The notes under the pieces are model-generated. The model saw nothing but the letters and a program-made list of their open reading frames with translations, made no database searches and was not told the origin of the DNA. The translations under genes were made by a program, and so were the position numbers. A stretch of 64,000 bases of DNA from Cruorifilaria tuberocauda (lineage: Eukaryota; Nematoda; Chromadorea; Rhabditida; Onchocercidae): positions 545,177 through 609,176 of the forward strand of contig JABVXU010000004.1 of assembly GCA_013365365.1 (NCBI GenBank). Direction: 5' to 3'. How positions within the stretch are numbered: the first letter of the stretch is position 1; the number at the start of each line of letters is the position of its first letter. Positions 38,939 through 52,100 of the stretch are shown here, in pieces.

Positions 38939-39114
38939 CACCCCTCCCGATCCGATAATTCCGACCCGTAGAGATGTGCTCCAAGGAATTAGCGAAAATT
39001 GGAAAACGAATGACGACGAACGAGGAATCATTCGTCTTTCATCTTCTGTCCCTATTGGAGGGAAGGAAAAGAGTACAACATGATGTGAAGAGAGTGTAAA
39101 GTCCAATGTTCATT

Positions 39115-39260
39115 CATCGCAGTGAAGAAACCGGTCGATGACTGATACGGATACCGTTCACATACTATGCCTCGCATATACGTATCATCTTTTTCTATCC
39201 GTCCATCCGTCTTATACCGACGCAGTCAATAGATAGAGAAGGGTATTAACCTGTCTGTTT
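39115..39260 (-). promoter_or_regulatory. Candidate ETFA promoter region
   Basis: A GC-richer stretch just upstream of the ETFA first exon. It contains CTATCCGTCCATCCGTC (39195-39211 on the plus strand), similar to a motif in the island at 3815-3830. Confidence 0.35.
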
Positions 39261-40780
39261 TCAGAGTCAAGGAACTGGTAAGCTTGGCTAATTTTAGATT
39301 TAATTTTAGTATAATTATGCAGAATGTAAAGTGTTGGTAATTTGACAATGAAGATTTATTGTTTTCCGAAAGAGAATCCTTCATATGGATTATCAAGCTA
39401 CTATACTTGTACCTCTCTGTAAACTAACGATAAATTCTTTTTTATTCATCTTTTAACGGATGGTAGGTAATACCGTATAAGGATCTCGAATATGTTTTGA
39501 AGAATATCTGAGTTTATGATGGACTTCTCAAAAAAAGATCGGTAATACAATAAAGGTCAAATATAAATGAAAAATTCATTGCTGGTTAAGGTGAAGAATT
39601 TTTTAATCTGATCTCTGCTAGCATGACTGGATGATTTGGAATTATTGAAATGAACAGTGAATCATTGAAATGAACAGTGGCGGAGAACCTCAGTAATTTC
39701 AAGTATTCAACATTTGTAATGAATCATAATGAAAGTTACTTTTAAAAACGGAACCAAATTAATGTTATGGAAGTCTTTGAAGATACTGAGCACCAAGTTT
39801 ATTAAACATATTACGCATTATTTCTTTTAAAGTAATACCGAATTATTTTGCATTAGCAATCAGAATTACTCCCACATACCTCAAAAATTGATTTTTAATC
39901 ATAAATCTTTTTAAAAAATCTAAGGAATGAGAATCTTCACTAGAAGTTCTAAGTTTTCCAAATTCTTCAGGACTTCAGGATACATCCGTCATTTACCTTA
40001 TCTGTTCTTAAAACCTTTAAAGTAAAAAAAAAATTAAAGTTCTATTCGGTGATGGCAAAATCTTGGTACATAAAACGGACAGTACTGAAGACAATAGCGC
40101 ATTTATACAAATTTATGTGTGCTTCAACGAAAAAAACCATTGAGTACTATTTATTTCATATACAATGTATAGTATATCAGAAATTTCGCAAGAAAACCAA
40201 AGAGCCGATTTCGAAGAGGAGAAAAAGATGAAAATAATCCATTGATTGTGGGGAATGATATTATGTTATAGAGAAAAAAGAATACAAAAATTTAATTTAT
40301 TCTTTTAATTATTTCGGGAATGACCAAAATATGATTTCTAGTAACATAAAAATATTGTTCTGTTGGATAAATAACTATTCGTGGAATCGGAATGTTAAAA
40401 ATAGATGAGATAAGATGAAAAAAGCAAGAGAATAAGAAGAAACAAAGAATATGTGGTACTATTCAAACGGAATCTAATTTTTTTTTTGCAGTGAATAAAT
40501 CTATAAAAGTAAATTATATATGTATATTTTACTCATAGGTAGAGAGTTCAACAAATAGCATGCGCTACCCACTATAATGAAAAATTGAACAAAAAATGAA
40601 ATTCTTAAGCTGACGTGAAGCAGTGATTGACTTGCAAATAATAAATTTTTTTTTAACGAATTGTATAATTTCTTCGTTATACTGCAAATGTTTAGCTAAA
40701 ACTTTAAAGCTTCAATGAATAAAGAATGAATGAACAAAGAACATATAATTGTGTATATGTTAAGGAAAAACTAATTTATT
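39261..40780. other. AT-rich region without recognisable genes
   Basis: Open frames here are short, overlap on both strands and lack family motifs. A near-duplicate of GAATCATTGAAATGAACAGTG occurs at 39640-39680. I see no other structure. Confidence 0.5.
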
Positions 40781-41418
40781 AAAGAAACTGCTGAAGAACT
40801 GACGAGACCAATTGAAGAGATTACCGAATCACGGAACCAAAAAAAACTGAATAAACAACTCCCGCCTTCCCAATGCTTTCTGCTCCATGTGGCTCTGTCC
40901 TTACATGGTAAATAATAACAACTGTACACATATTTTATACAATCAACGGCTTTGCCGACAATAATTGTCCTGGGAATTCTGAATCTATTCAATACTTAGT
41001 TGATACGTTTTTCATAATTTTTCATACTGCTTCTCTTTTTTTTTTAACAGCTATTTGATAGCAAGTAATTACTTTCAGTAATCTCGAATATAATCTCTCG
41101 GTACAGTATTTGCTGACATTGGGATGGATATTGGGGAAGAAATAGCAACAACGGTTGCAATGTTACGTGTTGACTAATCCAAGATTTATCATCGAAAAAG
41201 ACAAAAATATTCATAATTTGAAAATAATATCAATCGATGTTACCGATTCTACAAAATGGAAAGTTATAGCACGAAATGCGGCCGATCAATGTAAAAATGA
41301 ATGTAATATTAATGTAATAGAGATACCAGATAATTTTAAAGAAGATTTGAAAGAGGACCAAATATCAAAAACGCCAAAATTCATTAAGAAAATACGAAAT
41401 CTCTATTATCAAAGATGA
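40781..41418 (+). pseudogene. Fragment of an immunoglobulin I-set (titin/twitchin-like) protein gene
   Basis: Two coding-like pieces are visible. Positions 40781-40907 encode an acidic linker-like segment (EELTRPIEEITESRNQKK, then LPPSQCFLLHVALSL) ending at a GTAAAT donor. Positions 41146-41418 encode the second half of an I-set domain: NLKIISIDVTDSTKWKVIARN, then ECNINVIEIP, and finally TPKFIKKI, which resembles the A strand of a following domain. The pieces are in incompatible phases, the first half of the Ig fold is missing, and the gene stops at 41416-41418. Nematode giant muscle proteins carry many such domains. I read this as a relic of one, but a small real gene with unseen exons is possible. 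Confidence 0.45.
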
Positions 41419-42560
41419 AAAGTGAAGGTGACATGGTAACGTTGCGAAGTATATGAACGACAATTGGTCTAAATATTGACACTCAATAAATGCGCTAATA
41501 ATTTCTTGATAAAGATCGTATATTTTATTGATACAATTGAATCAAACAGTTTCATAAATATTAATTTATATCTCGGAATATCGTGATTTGCCCGAATCCT
41601 ACGAATGTTGTAAACATTTTTTTCCATATCTATAGTCACGATTCTGTTTTTATTGAGATATATGTAACAGAGATGAAGTGAGACTTGTGTATATGAGTAC
41701 ATTCACATAGATTCATAACATCACTTATTATTTTCGATTCGGCTTTTCTCATTTTATGATTTCGTGTTATTAAGGACCACTTTTGCAGATTTCATATTAA
41801 TGTTCGCTTATATTTCTGAGCTCATTTCTTGATTTTGGAATTGCCAACCATTTTTGTGTTTTATTTCATCCTTCTTGCATAAAGGACATCAACAGCTCAT
41901 ATGTCATCCAGACCCTATTTTCATTTTCATACCATTAAAATTTCATGGGACACCGACCTGAAACCTTTTTTCTAGGCCATCTATTTCATATAATATCTTT
42001 GCGGAGTCTTTGAAGAGATCCGCAACAACTTTTTATAGGCAGAAGAGCGAATTCATTCATAAATGAGTAATTTTGAGCGTGTAAAACGCAGTGATGTTGT
42101 GATCCGTTCATTTTGGGCATATGGAGAAACGAAAAGACAATTACTTGCAGCTTTGTCCGCGCTGCGCCCATTTGCTAGTCAGTGTAATTCTGCCATTGCT
42201 TGAGTCTTTCTGTTTTCTGTTCTTCCGTTTCCTCTAAAACAAGACAATAAGAGACAAAATAAGGGGAACAGTATCAAGATATCTGATAAATCATGTGGAC
42301 CGCTACAACTTAACTACTTGTCTCATCTTACGATACAATTAAAGCGGAAAAAATCTATTTATCCATTTAAAGTATTCTACAGATAAATGAAGAATTTTTC
42401 TCCAGTGGTAATTCTGTATTGTTTCATATTACAGATTTCTAACTGCATGCAAAATGACAAAAAATAAAAACAACTAATATGGATCATTTTTATAACTGCA
42501 AAACATTGTATTCAAAAAACAAAAGGTCGATTCATTCGAAATTCCTTCTAAAATTCTTCA
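41419..42560. other. AT-rich region without recognisable genes
   Basis: There are only short frames with no motif. A modestly GC-richer stretch at 41990-42240 contains nothing I can assign. Confidence 0.5.
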
Positions 42561-43750
42561 TCAAATCTTACACTGTGTATTTTGTTTGCCCGTCTCACAG
42601 TGATACTGACCATTGAGTGAACGTACAGCCGTATCCGAATACTCGACATTTTGAAATGTGACACAAATTACACTTTCTGGGTTATTCTAAAATAAAAGTT
42701 GCTATCTGATTTTAAATAGGATTCGAAATTAACTGCATATTATACAAACAAAAATTTGACCAAGTTAATATACACGAGTTATACTTCCAAGTAAACCGAG
42801 TAAACTTTCGCTCAAGGTTATGCCACAGTTGATGAATATATGAACATATCATCTTAATGAAATCATCCATAAACAGTTACAGTTGGCAAGCGAATATAAA
42901 ATAATAGAAAAATTACATCATGAACGACGACTTTCTTGACAATTTCAATTCTCTTGCAAAGTATTTTTCATGAAGAAAGAGATGTATGCTAGAAATCATC
43001 AGCCAGCTTTCGAAAAAAAAAACAAACCATCATTGCTCTTATGGAAACATATTCTTCCTAACAACTGTGCAGTCAATGAGTGGACGGTAATTCTGTGGTT
43101 TTCCCAAATTCCATTAGAAAATTCTAAAATCACACATGTTCAATTGGGCAATATCTCATCTAGACATATATATTTATAAACAGTGATTAACTCTCCTAAC
43201 TTTCAATGAAACGCTTCTTCTGGATTGCTGTGAGTTTCTTTTTCTTTTTTGATGGATCGAATTCTTCATTTAGAATTTCGCTTTTTTGACTAAAATAATT
43301 TTTCCATCTATATTCCAACCGTCGAGAATATCCAACGCCATGATGACTGATTCTTTCTAAAAAAATTATGCATATCATCTGGACATCTCGTTGTATGACA
43401 CTGCATTTATTCATTAACTCCTGAATTACTTCAGTATCATTCCTATGCTCTCATTAATTGTTTTTTAGCTAGCAAAACCGATAAAAGATCAATGTTTAAC
43501 TTACTATAAATGACTCTTCCGTCATATTGAATGGCAGATTTGAAACGTAGATTGCAGTTTCCATCCAACCTGAAAAATTCTATTATATTGAACTTGAAAA
43601 TAATAAAAAAAGGAGAGAAGAAAAATCTTGCTGTTTCTTTTTGTCACGTAATTTATGTTTCGCATGTTGATGATCTTCGGATTTTTCATTTCTTCCTTCC
43701 ATGTTTGGCTCTTTTTTGTCGCCAAAATCATATTTGATACCATCGCTTAT
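42561..43750 (-). pseudogene. HTATSF1: Broken Tat-SF1 / CUS2-like RNA-recognition-motif gene
   Basis: Read on the minus strand, exon remnants follow the order of human Tat-SF1. Positions 43750-43627 encode a basic linker ending KLRDKKKQQ. 43569-43505 starts RRM1 (GWMETAIYVSNLP). 43420-43379 continues it (ELMNKCSVIQRD). 43356-43201 has ESVIMALDILDGWNIDGK, then VKKAKF, then FDPSKKKKKLT. 43092-43042 matches the inter-RRM block ending VVRKNMFP. 42686-42561 resembles RRM2 (SVICVTF, then AVRSLNGQ). Lesions include a TAA and frameshift straight after VKKAKF, a lost donor after 43627 (AT instead of GT), a missing stretch of RRM1 between 43379 and 43356, and a TAA after KNMFP. Intron remnants remain, so it is not a processed copy. 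Intact Tat-SF1 proteins act in U2 snRNP and splicing function. Confidence 0.68.
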
Positions 43751-43983
43751 CTATGACAGAATTAATATTATGATAAACTATTAATGAGAAATTTGATTTC
43801 CTCTTTAAAATACAAGTCCAAATCTATCCAAAATCTGTCATTGAATGTGAGGAATAATATCGAAAGATAGCTTCGAATTAGAATATTTCATATTTTTACT
43901 TGACGAAGCCAAAGAAAGTTTTTGATAAACACATTTTGATAAATTTCAAGTAACACAGTGATATGGATTACCACTTATCTCAC

Positions 43984-44075
43984 CGACGATACCAGCACTA
44001 TTCCACTTCTTCAAATCATCGCCATTATCTGTAATCCACTTATCCTCCTCAGACACCAAGAAACCACCGATATCA
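43984..44075 (-). other. Possible isolated coding exon, unassigned
   Basis: On the minus strand this 92-bp piece is bounded by a CCACAG acceptor and a GTGAGA donor. It encodes a segment beginning DIGGFLVSEEDKWITDNGDD. It may be an upstream exon of the Tat-SF1-like relic or belong to something else. The opposite strand is also open, so confidence is low. Confidence 0.25.
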
Positions 44076-44659
44076 CTGTGGCAAAACTATTTTCGATCGA
44101 TGAATCTTCTTTCTGGCTCTTAAATCAAATTAGAACTGTTGGCAATCTAATTACTAAATTTTCATTTATTTTTCAAAAAAAATTTTTAAAACGATGGAAT
44201 TCTGGGATTCTTTTTTGGAATGGAATTCTTTTTTTTTACACAGTTTCCCTTTTCTCTATCTAACCTATACAATAATTTGAAGTGCTGAAATTTTTGGAAA
44301 GCCAAAAACCAAGAATTTGCTCATTATGATAAAATATAATAGAATAATTTGACAATTAGATTACTTCTTATTTATTCCGCTCTTTCTTTTTAACACTCTG
44401 TCATTGGATAATTAGCTATATACGAAAACACAGTGAAACAGTAAACCTTACCAATTGATTTACAAACTTTCTGCATTTTTTTTCGTCTGTACTGTTTTGC
44501 AACAATTTTCAGCTTCTTGATTTTTCTTGTGCATTTAGCGTGTAGACATAGCCGTTACCCCATATGTTATTAACTTAATTGAGCATACTCATGCCTTCAG
44601 AGATCCTGGAGGTAATAAAAAACACACATGCGATTCTGTGTTACAAATATTCATTATAG

Positions 44660-47628
44660 ATGTTGCATACCACTAGAAGTAGCAGCCATTTAATAGAAAC
44701 GAAATCTACACGAGTGCAGGGGAAGCTTACTCCAAATTTAGATGCTGATAATAATGACACCGAGAAAATGGAAGCTGCCGTCTTCTTCCTACGTTGTCAG
44801 GTATGACGGATGCATTCTTTCTCTTTCCATTTACGCATATTTATGCAGCGAATTTTTCTCTATTAATGCAAATGTTCGGTATATTCCCTTTCAGTTTTGT
44901 ATCAATAGAGACTGTTTGAAAGTAAAGCAGCAGTAACTTACTGTTAAATACATTACTGCCATGATGACTTGTGATGAACAAGTACGTAATTATATGATGA
45001 TTATGTGATATAGTCTGGGAAAGAAATGAGAGAAGTTTGCAGATTCTTAATATACAAACACTGCAATGAAGGTCTGGTGTTAATGGTAAGGAAGAAAATG
45101 AGGATGAATTTCCATTATTATGACTAATTGTGATTACTGCAAATTCTTCATGCAATACGAAAAGCCAAATGTCTTTATATAAGATAGGAGTAAAGGAAAT
45201 GATTGATGATGCATTCTCATCAATGCTTAGTTCATCCAGTTGCGTTCATTCAGGAATGGATGACAAGGAAATACATTGACGAGATAAGCATAATATATCT
45301 TAAACCGCTAGATGAGTTATGCAGTGGGAGAAAACGGGCAGTTGGTAAGCAACCATTTTTTACTAATTCATCTCAGATTTAAGATATTCTTTCTATCGGT
45401 ATTTCATTCCTGTATGCAGACTTTTTGCAGTTACAATTTATACATAATATCTCATATTATTTATTGTAGAATCTGTAAGTAAATCGACGGAACCTTCAAG
45501 CAGTAGTTCAACGCACGAAACGATTGCTACAAATGTAGATGATGGTGCTAGTGATAACCATACAACAGGCGTCGACAAAATCACCGAAAAACTACAACGT
45601 GCATAAGTTATACTTACATAAAACAGTCTTATCTGTTAATATATTTTTCGATTGTTAAATTTTAAAATTCTAAAAAATACATTACTGCAAAAATAATATT
45701 CTTCTACATTAGCAAATATTTCAATAAAAATTTTAGTATGTTTGAAATTCAATCAAGTGTATCAATGAATGGAGTTATTATTAATTGATTGAGAAACAGG
45801 TGATGATCTTTAATGGTAATATGTGAAACTTTTTATCTTCATAATGATAAGTGATTTATCCATGGATTTTGAGAAGCGCTAAAAGCATTACAACGCGACG
45901 ATGGAGATATGGCGCAAGGCTATCGACCAGTAACTCGTGAAAAAACAGTTTCATTAGCTGACTGTTGTGCATTGTATCGATTAAAGACAATTTTGAAAGC
46001 AATGCATGAATTATTGGACATACAATCAAGCTTGGATAAGTCTGTTTTTGTGAAATTGAAAGAAATTTTAAATTAAGTGATTCTTTCAAATACTATGTGA
46101 ACAAAAGGATCGTTTTTTCCGTCGTAAATGCATTTTTTTATTCTACTATATAGTATTATTTGATTAAGCTTTGCTGTATTTTTGTAAAAATTTTTAAAAT
46201 CTGAACAGTTCAGCCAAATGAGTGAATACATAAACAACTTTTATTGCACTTTTTAGATGGTTCGAAAATAATAAGGCCAATATGAATAAGCATAAAAGAT
46301 TACTAAAAAATTTATTAACTAATGCTCTTATAAATTTTGAAATGGCTTATATAATTACCGAATTATTTGCTATTCAACAAGTACCAGTACAAGAAGTTCA
46401 AAAAACTAAAGCAAGTTACTTCAGATATTATTTGTTAGACATTGGCCTGCCATCTTGAAAGTTTCATGTTCCATCCGATTTAATAACTGAAGATCATAGA
46501 AGTTGGAACTTTCACTTTCAGCTTAGTTGCAAAATGAGCTTAATCAACAGATTAATTTTGTTTGAATTCGTATTGTGCTTATTGCTTCAGGAAAAACAAG
46601 TGTTGTAAATGACGGTGTTCATATTTTATACTTTGCAGCCAGAATACAGTAAATATATCCGACCAGACATTGGTGTAAGGGATATTGCGATTATCAACAA
46701 ACCACTCAGTAAAGGAATTATTACGAGAGAATATATAAAAAAACTTGAGGGACAGATCAATCATTTCAGGTTAGTTTATACTTTATCTCGTTGAAAGTAA
46801 ACGTGAAAATTAGATTCAAATATTCAGAATCAAATCAGGATCGAAATTTATACATTTGACAAAAACAATTGTTATCATGCGTAGCAATTTATATAATCCA
46901 AAATTAAGTTAATTTGTCTGACTCATATGAAAAAGCGTTTTAAAAATAAATTGTAATATTAGTTTCCAAAAAAAATTTTTTAATTTCTTTAGCATTCGTT
47001 CTTAATTCAACTTACAGAACAGTAGTGTATGAAATAGCAAAGAATCTTGAAATTATTATTGAAACAATCGTTGCGAACGTTCGAGATCATCATTTGGAAG
47101 TAAACGTAAAACAGGTAATAAGTTTATTGATAATACCATAATACTAAAAATATACTAATTAGTCATTTAATATTTGGAAAAATATGATTAAAAAGATAGG
47201 TTCGAAGAAAAAGTATATAAATAAATGACAGTCTTTTTTAGATAGCAGCAGTTATCGATAGTTTGCCGCCTAGATATCGTTTTCCAGAAACGATTCATTT
47301 GACGCCTTTTACAAAAAAATTATTGACAAATACATCACCGAATCTGGGAACTGGGGATATATTTGGTATTTGTGTCAGTAATTTCTGCAAGCAATTTTTA
47401 TTTCAATCATTCAAAAATATAATAAGAATTTATCTTATTGAATGGTTCAATAGCTTAAAAACTGTCAAATAGTAATTAAATAGTCCTTGTTTATTAAATT
47501 TAATGATAGTTCTTGATACTTTTTTATAGTCGGACAATTTACATAGTGGAAGCAATAATTCGAGACTATTCACCCAGCCATTACAAACACCAAAATTGCA
47601 TTCTTCCCAAAGCCATTCAGACAATTGA
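44660..47628 (+). CDS. Uncharacterised helical protein, ten exons, apparently intact
   Basis: Exons 44660-44800, 45014-45085, 45254-45344, 45470-45598, 45874-46039, 46257-46380, 46639-46769, 47018-47114, 47242-47373 and 47530-47628 join in phase to 393 residues. The start ATG follows an acceptor (TTATAG) directly, as in nematode trans-spliced first exons. Alternatively, a piece at 44539-44611 (VTPYVINLIEHTHAF) could be an upstream exon joined to 44697. The protein is Ser/Thr-rich around residues 105-140 and otherwise mostly helical, with hydrophobic and basic heptad-like stretches (residues 150-330). Segments include EMREVCRFLIYKHCNEGL, LYRLKTILKAMHELLDIQ and YIKKLEGQINHFR. A Ser/Gln/His-rich tail follows. 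No catalytic motif, signal peptide or clear membrane span is visible, and I do not recognise the family. Two junctions are weak: the donor at 45599 (GTGCAT; without splicing a stop falls at 45604) and the acceptor TTTGAG at 45873. Confidence 0.55.
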
Positions 47629-49184
47629 AGGTTTATTCTTATCCATTTTACCAATAGAATACCACAATAGAAGAAGAGTTAAACTGAAGTAATTTTTGAT
47701 TTAAAGAATAGATTTGTAAGTTCCCAATTGCACTCTTTTCTTATTGATTTTGCTAAAAAAAATTTGATCTTTTGGTATTTAATGATAATTATTTGCCTTT
47801 TACTTTATGTCGGTTTTGATGAAACGAATTTTTAGAAATTGATTTTGAAATTTGAATCGAAATTCTTTATCTTCATTACTTAATATTTTCAGATATATAG
47901 ATATATGTGATGCGTGGAAAGCAAAAGAAAATTGTCAAAAAAAATTTATCATGTTATCGATTGTTTCATTTTTAAGAAAATGAAGAGATTAATTTAAAAA
48001 TCACATAAATTGAGGGATGAAAGTTGAAATGAGCGGATTATATCACAAACAGCACTACTAACTATGTCCTCTCCATTATCATTAATTAACATCGTTCGAA
48101 GTGGCACTGGAGAAAACTGACAGTTCGAAGAGAGCTCATAGACATTGCGAACTTTCTGCAATCAAAAGAATATATTTCCGCAAAAACTGCACGTGAAATA
48201 TTGTAAATTTACAAAATGATGACTAAAATTTTCCTTTATCAGTCGTCATTCATATAATGAAATAAAGGAGAGAAAATAAAGATTATAACATCTTAGATAA
48301 AGCAATACGTTTAGCTGCTACAGTTGCCATACTCACAAGAACTATGTCAAGTATAACCTCTGACTGCCACAGCTCTTGCAAGCCGTGTACCTTCGCATGT
48401 ACAATAAGCGATGCTCCTGAGAATAAGACACGAGCGTGAGTCTGTAATTTTCGTAGTGAACCAAGCTAAGGAGCTCGGTTGCACTTGAGTTCTACGTATT
48501 GGACATTGACGTGGCTTAAGCTTAGTTAAGAGTGACATAAGTTAGAGAATCGTTCATGATAATGTTGTAATTCACGTATATGGTAGCATTCACATGCAGA
48601 AATGTTGGCAAAAAGCGAGGAATTGGAAGGGGGTTGTGTGATGATGTGTGTCATTTCCTTGCATAATCTTATCGTTAATTATTATCATGTTGTACGTTTG
48701 CGGAAAACAAGCGAAAGAATAGCTATCCTAGCTAGGAGAACGTTGAACACCATGTGTAATTTATGAATAAACATACAATATGGAAAGAGACTGCGAGGGA
48801 AAGAGGATGTGACGTTGAAGTACCAGTTGTTGTATATTTAAAAGGCTAGAAATAATGCAAAGCGCAGTTCTGTTTATCACCTGTCAAGTATAGACTACCA
48901 AACAAAGAAGATTATGATTTCAAGATGTATCACTTTTAGTTTTTCTAGTCAGTTTGATGTATAAAAAATGAAGTAACGATAAACAACGTTATTTTCTCTT
49001 TATACTTTTTTATACGAAACCATGATGCAGGTGCATGCATTATCAACATAAATCGCAGTTCATCGAATGAATGAACAATCCTTTTATCTTAGAAACGGGC
49101 TGACAGTATTTTATCAGTATTTGTGTAACAGTTAATACAATATTATGTTGATGTATGGATTGAGTTTTTTTTTTTTTGATTTTT
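47629..49184. other. Intergenic region before the GUF1 relic
   Basis: Mostly AT-rich. A GC-richer block at 48330-48540 may be old promoter sequence. It carries no tRNA-like cloverleaf or convincing frame that I can see. Confidence 0.5.
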
Positions 49185-52100
49185 GGAGAGAAAATACGTA
49201 ATTTTGGTATTGTGGCACACGTGGATCGTGGCAAAAGTACTTTGGCAATGCAGGTTTTTTTACAAAAGCATTTCTTGCAGGTAGGACGGGAAGGTAGCGT
49301 AACGGTGAAAGCGCAATCATGTACTATGTTCCATAAAGTACATCGATCAAATCATGCTTACATAATTTTGCCAAAGTGTGGTAATGCGTCGTAATTTTAT
49401 GAATAATTTATTGGTTAAATTATTCAGACCAATAATGGTCAGATAAGAAATAATAAGGTTTTATGTTAATGATATACAGATCGACGGATTCAATTCATCT
49501 CCTTTTGAAACGTTTATTTACATTATCGATCCTTCATGATTCCAATTCTAACTGAAAGATAAATGTGAGCTAGAGTTGCCATTATTTATATAATCAATAA
49601 TTTGAACAATATGATAATTACTTTACAGGATTGCATGTTGAATTTAATCGGTACTCCGGGCCATGCCGATTTCAGTTTCGAAGTTTCTCGTTCTCTTGCC
49701 CTTATCAATGGAATTGTGCTTCTTGTCGCCACTAACCAGGATATAGAGTTGATTTTAATTTGAAGGCTTTGCATGTTTGTAATATTTCTGCCACGTATAC
49801 ACTTGCTGACTTGCAGGGTGTACAGGCGCAAGCGGTGGCTAATTTTTGGTTAGCGTTTAAGGCTGGCGTAACAATTATTCCAATTATCAATAAAATTGAT
49901 CTCAACAGTGCTAATGTGCCACAAGTTCGCTCAAATTTCAAATCTATTTTTGTTATTTTTTTCAGTCGCACAAATTTTTTATGTTTCAAGAGTTCCACAT
50001 GATTCAAAATACTTTTAACCGTATTTAAGCTTTCACTATTCTTTTTCATTTTTATACGTTTGTAGGTAGTTTCGCAAATGAAGAATTTATTCGATTTTTC
50101 GCCATCAGAAATACTTCATATTTCTGCTAAGAATGATACTGGTATTGGCGATGTCTTGGATGCCATCGTTGAAAAGTTAATACATTTATAGTGTTCATTA
50201 TTACACTACGAATCAATTTTTCATGATTTCTGATCACATATTTCTCGGAATGTAATCTTTTATTTAGAATTGTTTCATAGCTTTTTTTTAATTTTGACTT
50301 TTTCTTAGGCTTTTATCATCCAAAGGTAAATTAAACTTACCTCTCCGCGCTCACATCTTTGATTTCTAGTATGAGACTTATCGTGGACCAATGGTTTCCA
50401 TTGTTGTGCATGATGGTAGAATTTCCAAGGTGCAGTGAATACGAACTTATCATACTAATTGTTAATATGAAGTGTTAGAGGTGGGAATCATGAATACGCA
50501 TATGCATGAAGTTGAGTTTAGTCTGTTTTGCCATGGTTTCAAATGATTTTTTTTTTCAATATATTTCCACTTTTTGTTAAGAAAAACACTGTTCTAGTGT
50601 TTGTATGCTGGCCAAGTTGGTTTTATCTTAACAACGATGAAATCAGTACAAGATGCTGTTGTCGGAGAAACATTATATGATATAATCAATGCACCTAATA
50701 CGATACAATCTATGCCTCTATTAATGATTCGAATTTGAGATGTAGTTAATGGACAGATTAGCATATCTGTTTATTTTTGTCGTATCTATATTGCTGCCGA
50801 TATTCAGCTTCGTTGAAAAGCCAATATGAAACATGGAAAATTGTAGCCTAGTGCGCCATGCATTTACGCTAGTATTTATCCAACAGACGTAACTGAATGC
50901 AATGCTTTGCGTATTGCACTTTATAAATTGGCTTTGAACGATTCATCAGTGCAAATCCAATATGACAGTAGCACTGCGTTTTGAGTAATGGTTTCAAGAT
51001 TGGTTTCTCAGGCTCCTGCACGTGGAGCTAATCTTTCTCTTATTAAACTTGTTAAAAAATAAGATAAGGAGGACAATGGGTTTTCCTCACTCACTCTCCA
51101 GTCCTTTGTCTCGCCAACAAATGTGTAACTTCGAGAGTTAAAACTGCTGTTTTGCTGGTTTTTTGTGCGAGATTGGAGTAAGAATATGATGCCAGTGTTA
51201 TTGTAACTGCACCTAGTGTCGAATATCGTGCCGTCATTAAAGACAATTCTACTATTATAAAAAAAATTATTTCATCAAATCTGGTTTATTCTTGCACTTA
51301 TGCCTTTTTTAAGTTGATGTGATCATTTTTTTGATATTTTTTATCGATACCTCAAGTTTCACTTTTCTCTGTTTTCAGATGAACATCACTTTTCGTTTAT
51401 TCATTTTTTGATTTTTTATAGGTACAGTGGTCGACATGTGATTCGTCTTTTGGATGCTAGTCAGTTCTCGATTTGCCCCAGCGACATTGATTATTTCTTG
51501 GAACCGATGATAAAATTAACACTTTTGTTTTCCAACACTTACAGTGAGCACGTCGCAAGGTTATGTGTTGGTAGTCGTGGAGAACAAGGTATCATTTATT
51601 CTTTTTAATTCGATTATTGTTGTATTACATACAAAGTTATCATTTTCAAGTTTTACAAAAATGGAGGTATTAAATTTTCTTCATCTAATTAACTTAGCTG
51701 GGAATAATGAATTCGGTGCAGATTATATGATGCAACAGTGAAATTACCTTTTGCTGAAGTTTGTGTGAACTTTTTCGAGAGATTGAAAAGGATCACGAGG
51801 TTTGCTAGTTTTAACTCTATTTTTGCCTATTCTTTTCGTCAGCAGTATTTTTTATGAAAGTCGATATATTACCAGCAGTCGATATTGCTGGCATATCTTA
51901 GATGCTGAATTAATATTTCCATCTTTGTAAACTCGAACTTATTGCAGAACTTGAATTTATTTTCTAAAAACAGCTTGAAGTTTTAAGGGTTTTTTTTTCA
52001 TGAAGGGTTTCAAATGGTAGGAATATTCTATCATTTTTATTTTAGTAGTTCTGTTACATATAATTACCAATGGGATAGTTTCAAACCTGCGAAAATTGAA

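Noticed and set aside
38862..39083. 73-codon plus-strand frame
   Set aside because: Antisense shadow of the ETFA first exon and 5' region.
43958..44263. 101-codon plus-strand frame
   Set aside because: Its opposite strand carries a better-bounded exon-like piece (43984-44075), so this is probably the shadow.
48330..48540. GC-rich block considered as an RNA gene
   Set aside because: No cloverleaf, no internal A/B box pair and no spliced-leader sequence could be found.
49043..49394. Two minus-strand frames over the GUF1 start
   Set aside because: They are antisense to the clear GTPase P-loop remnant on the plus strand.
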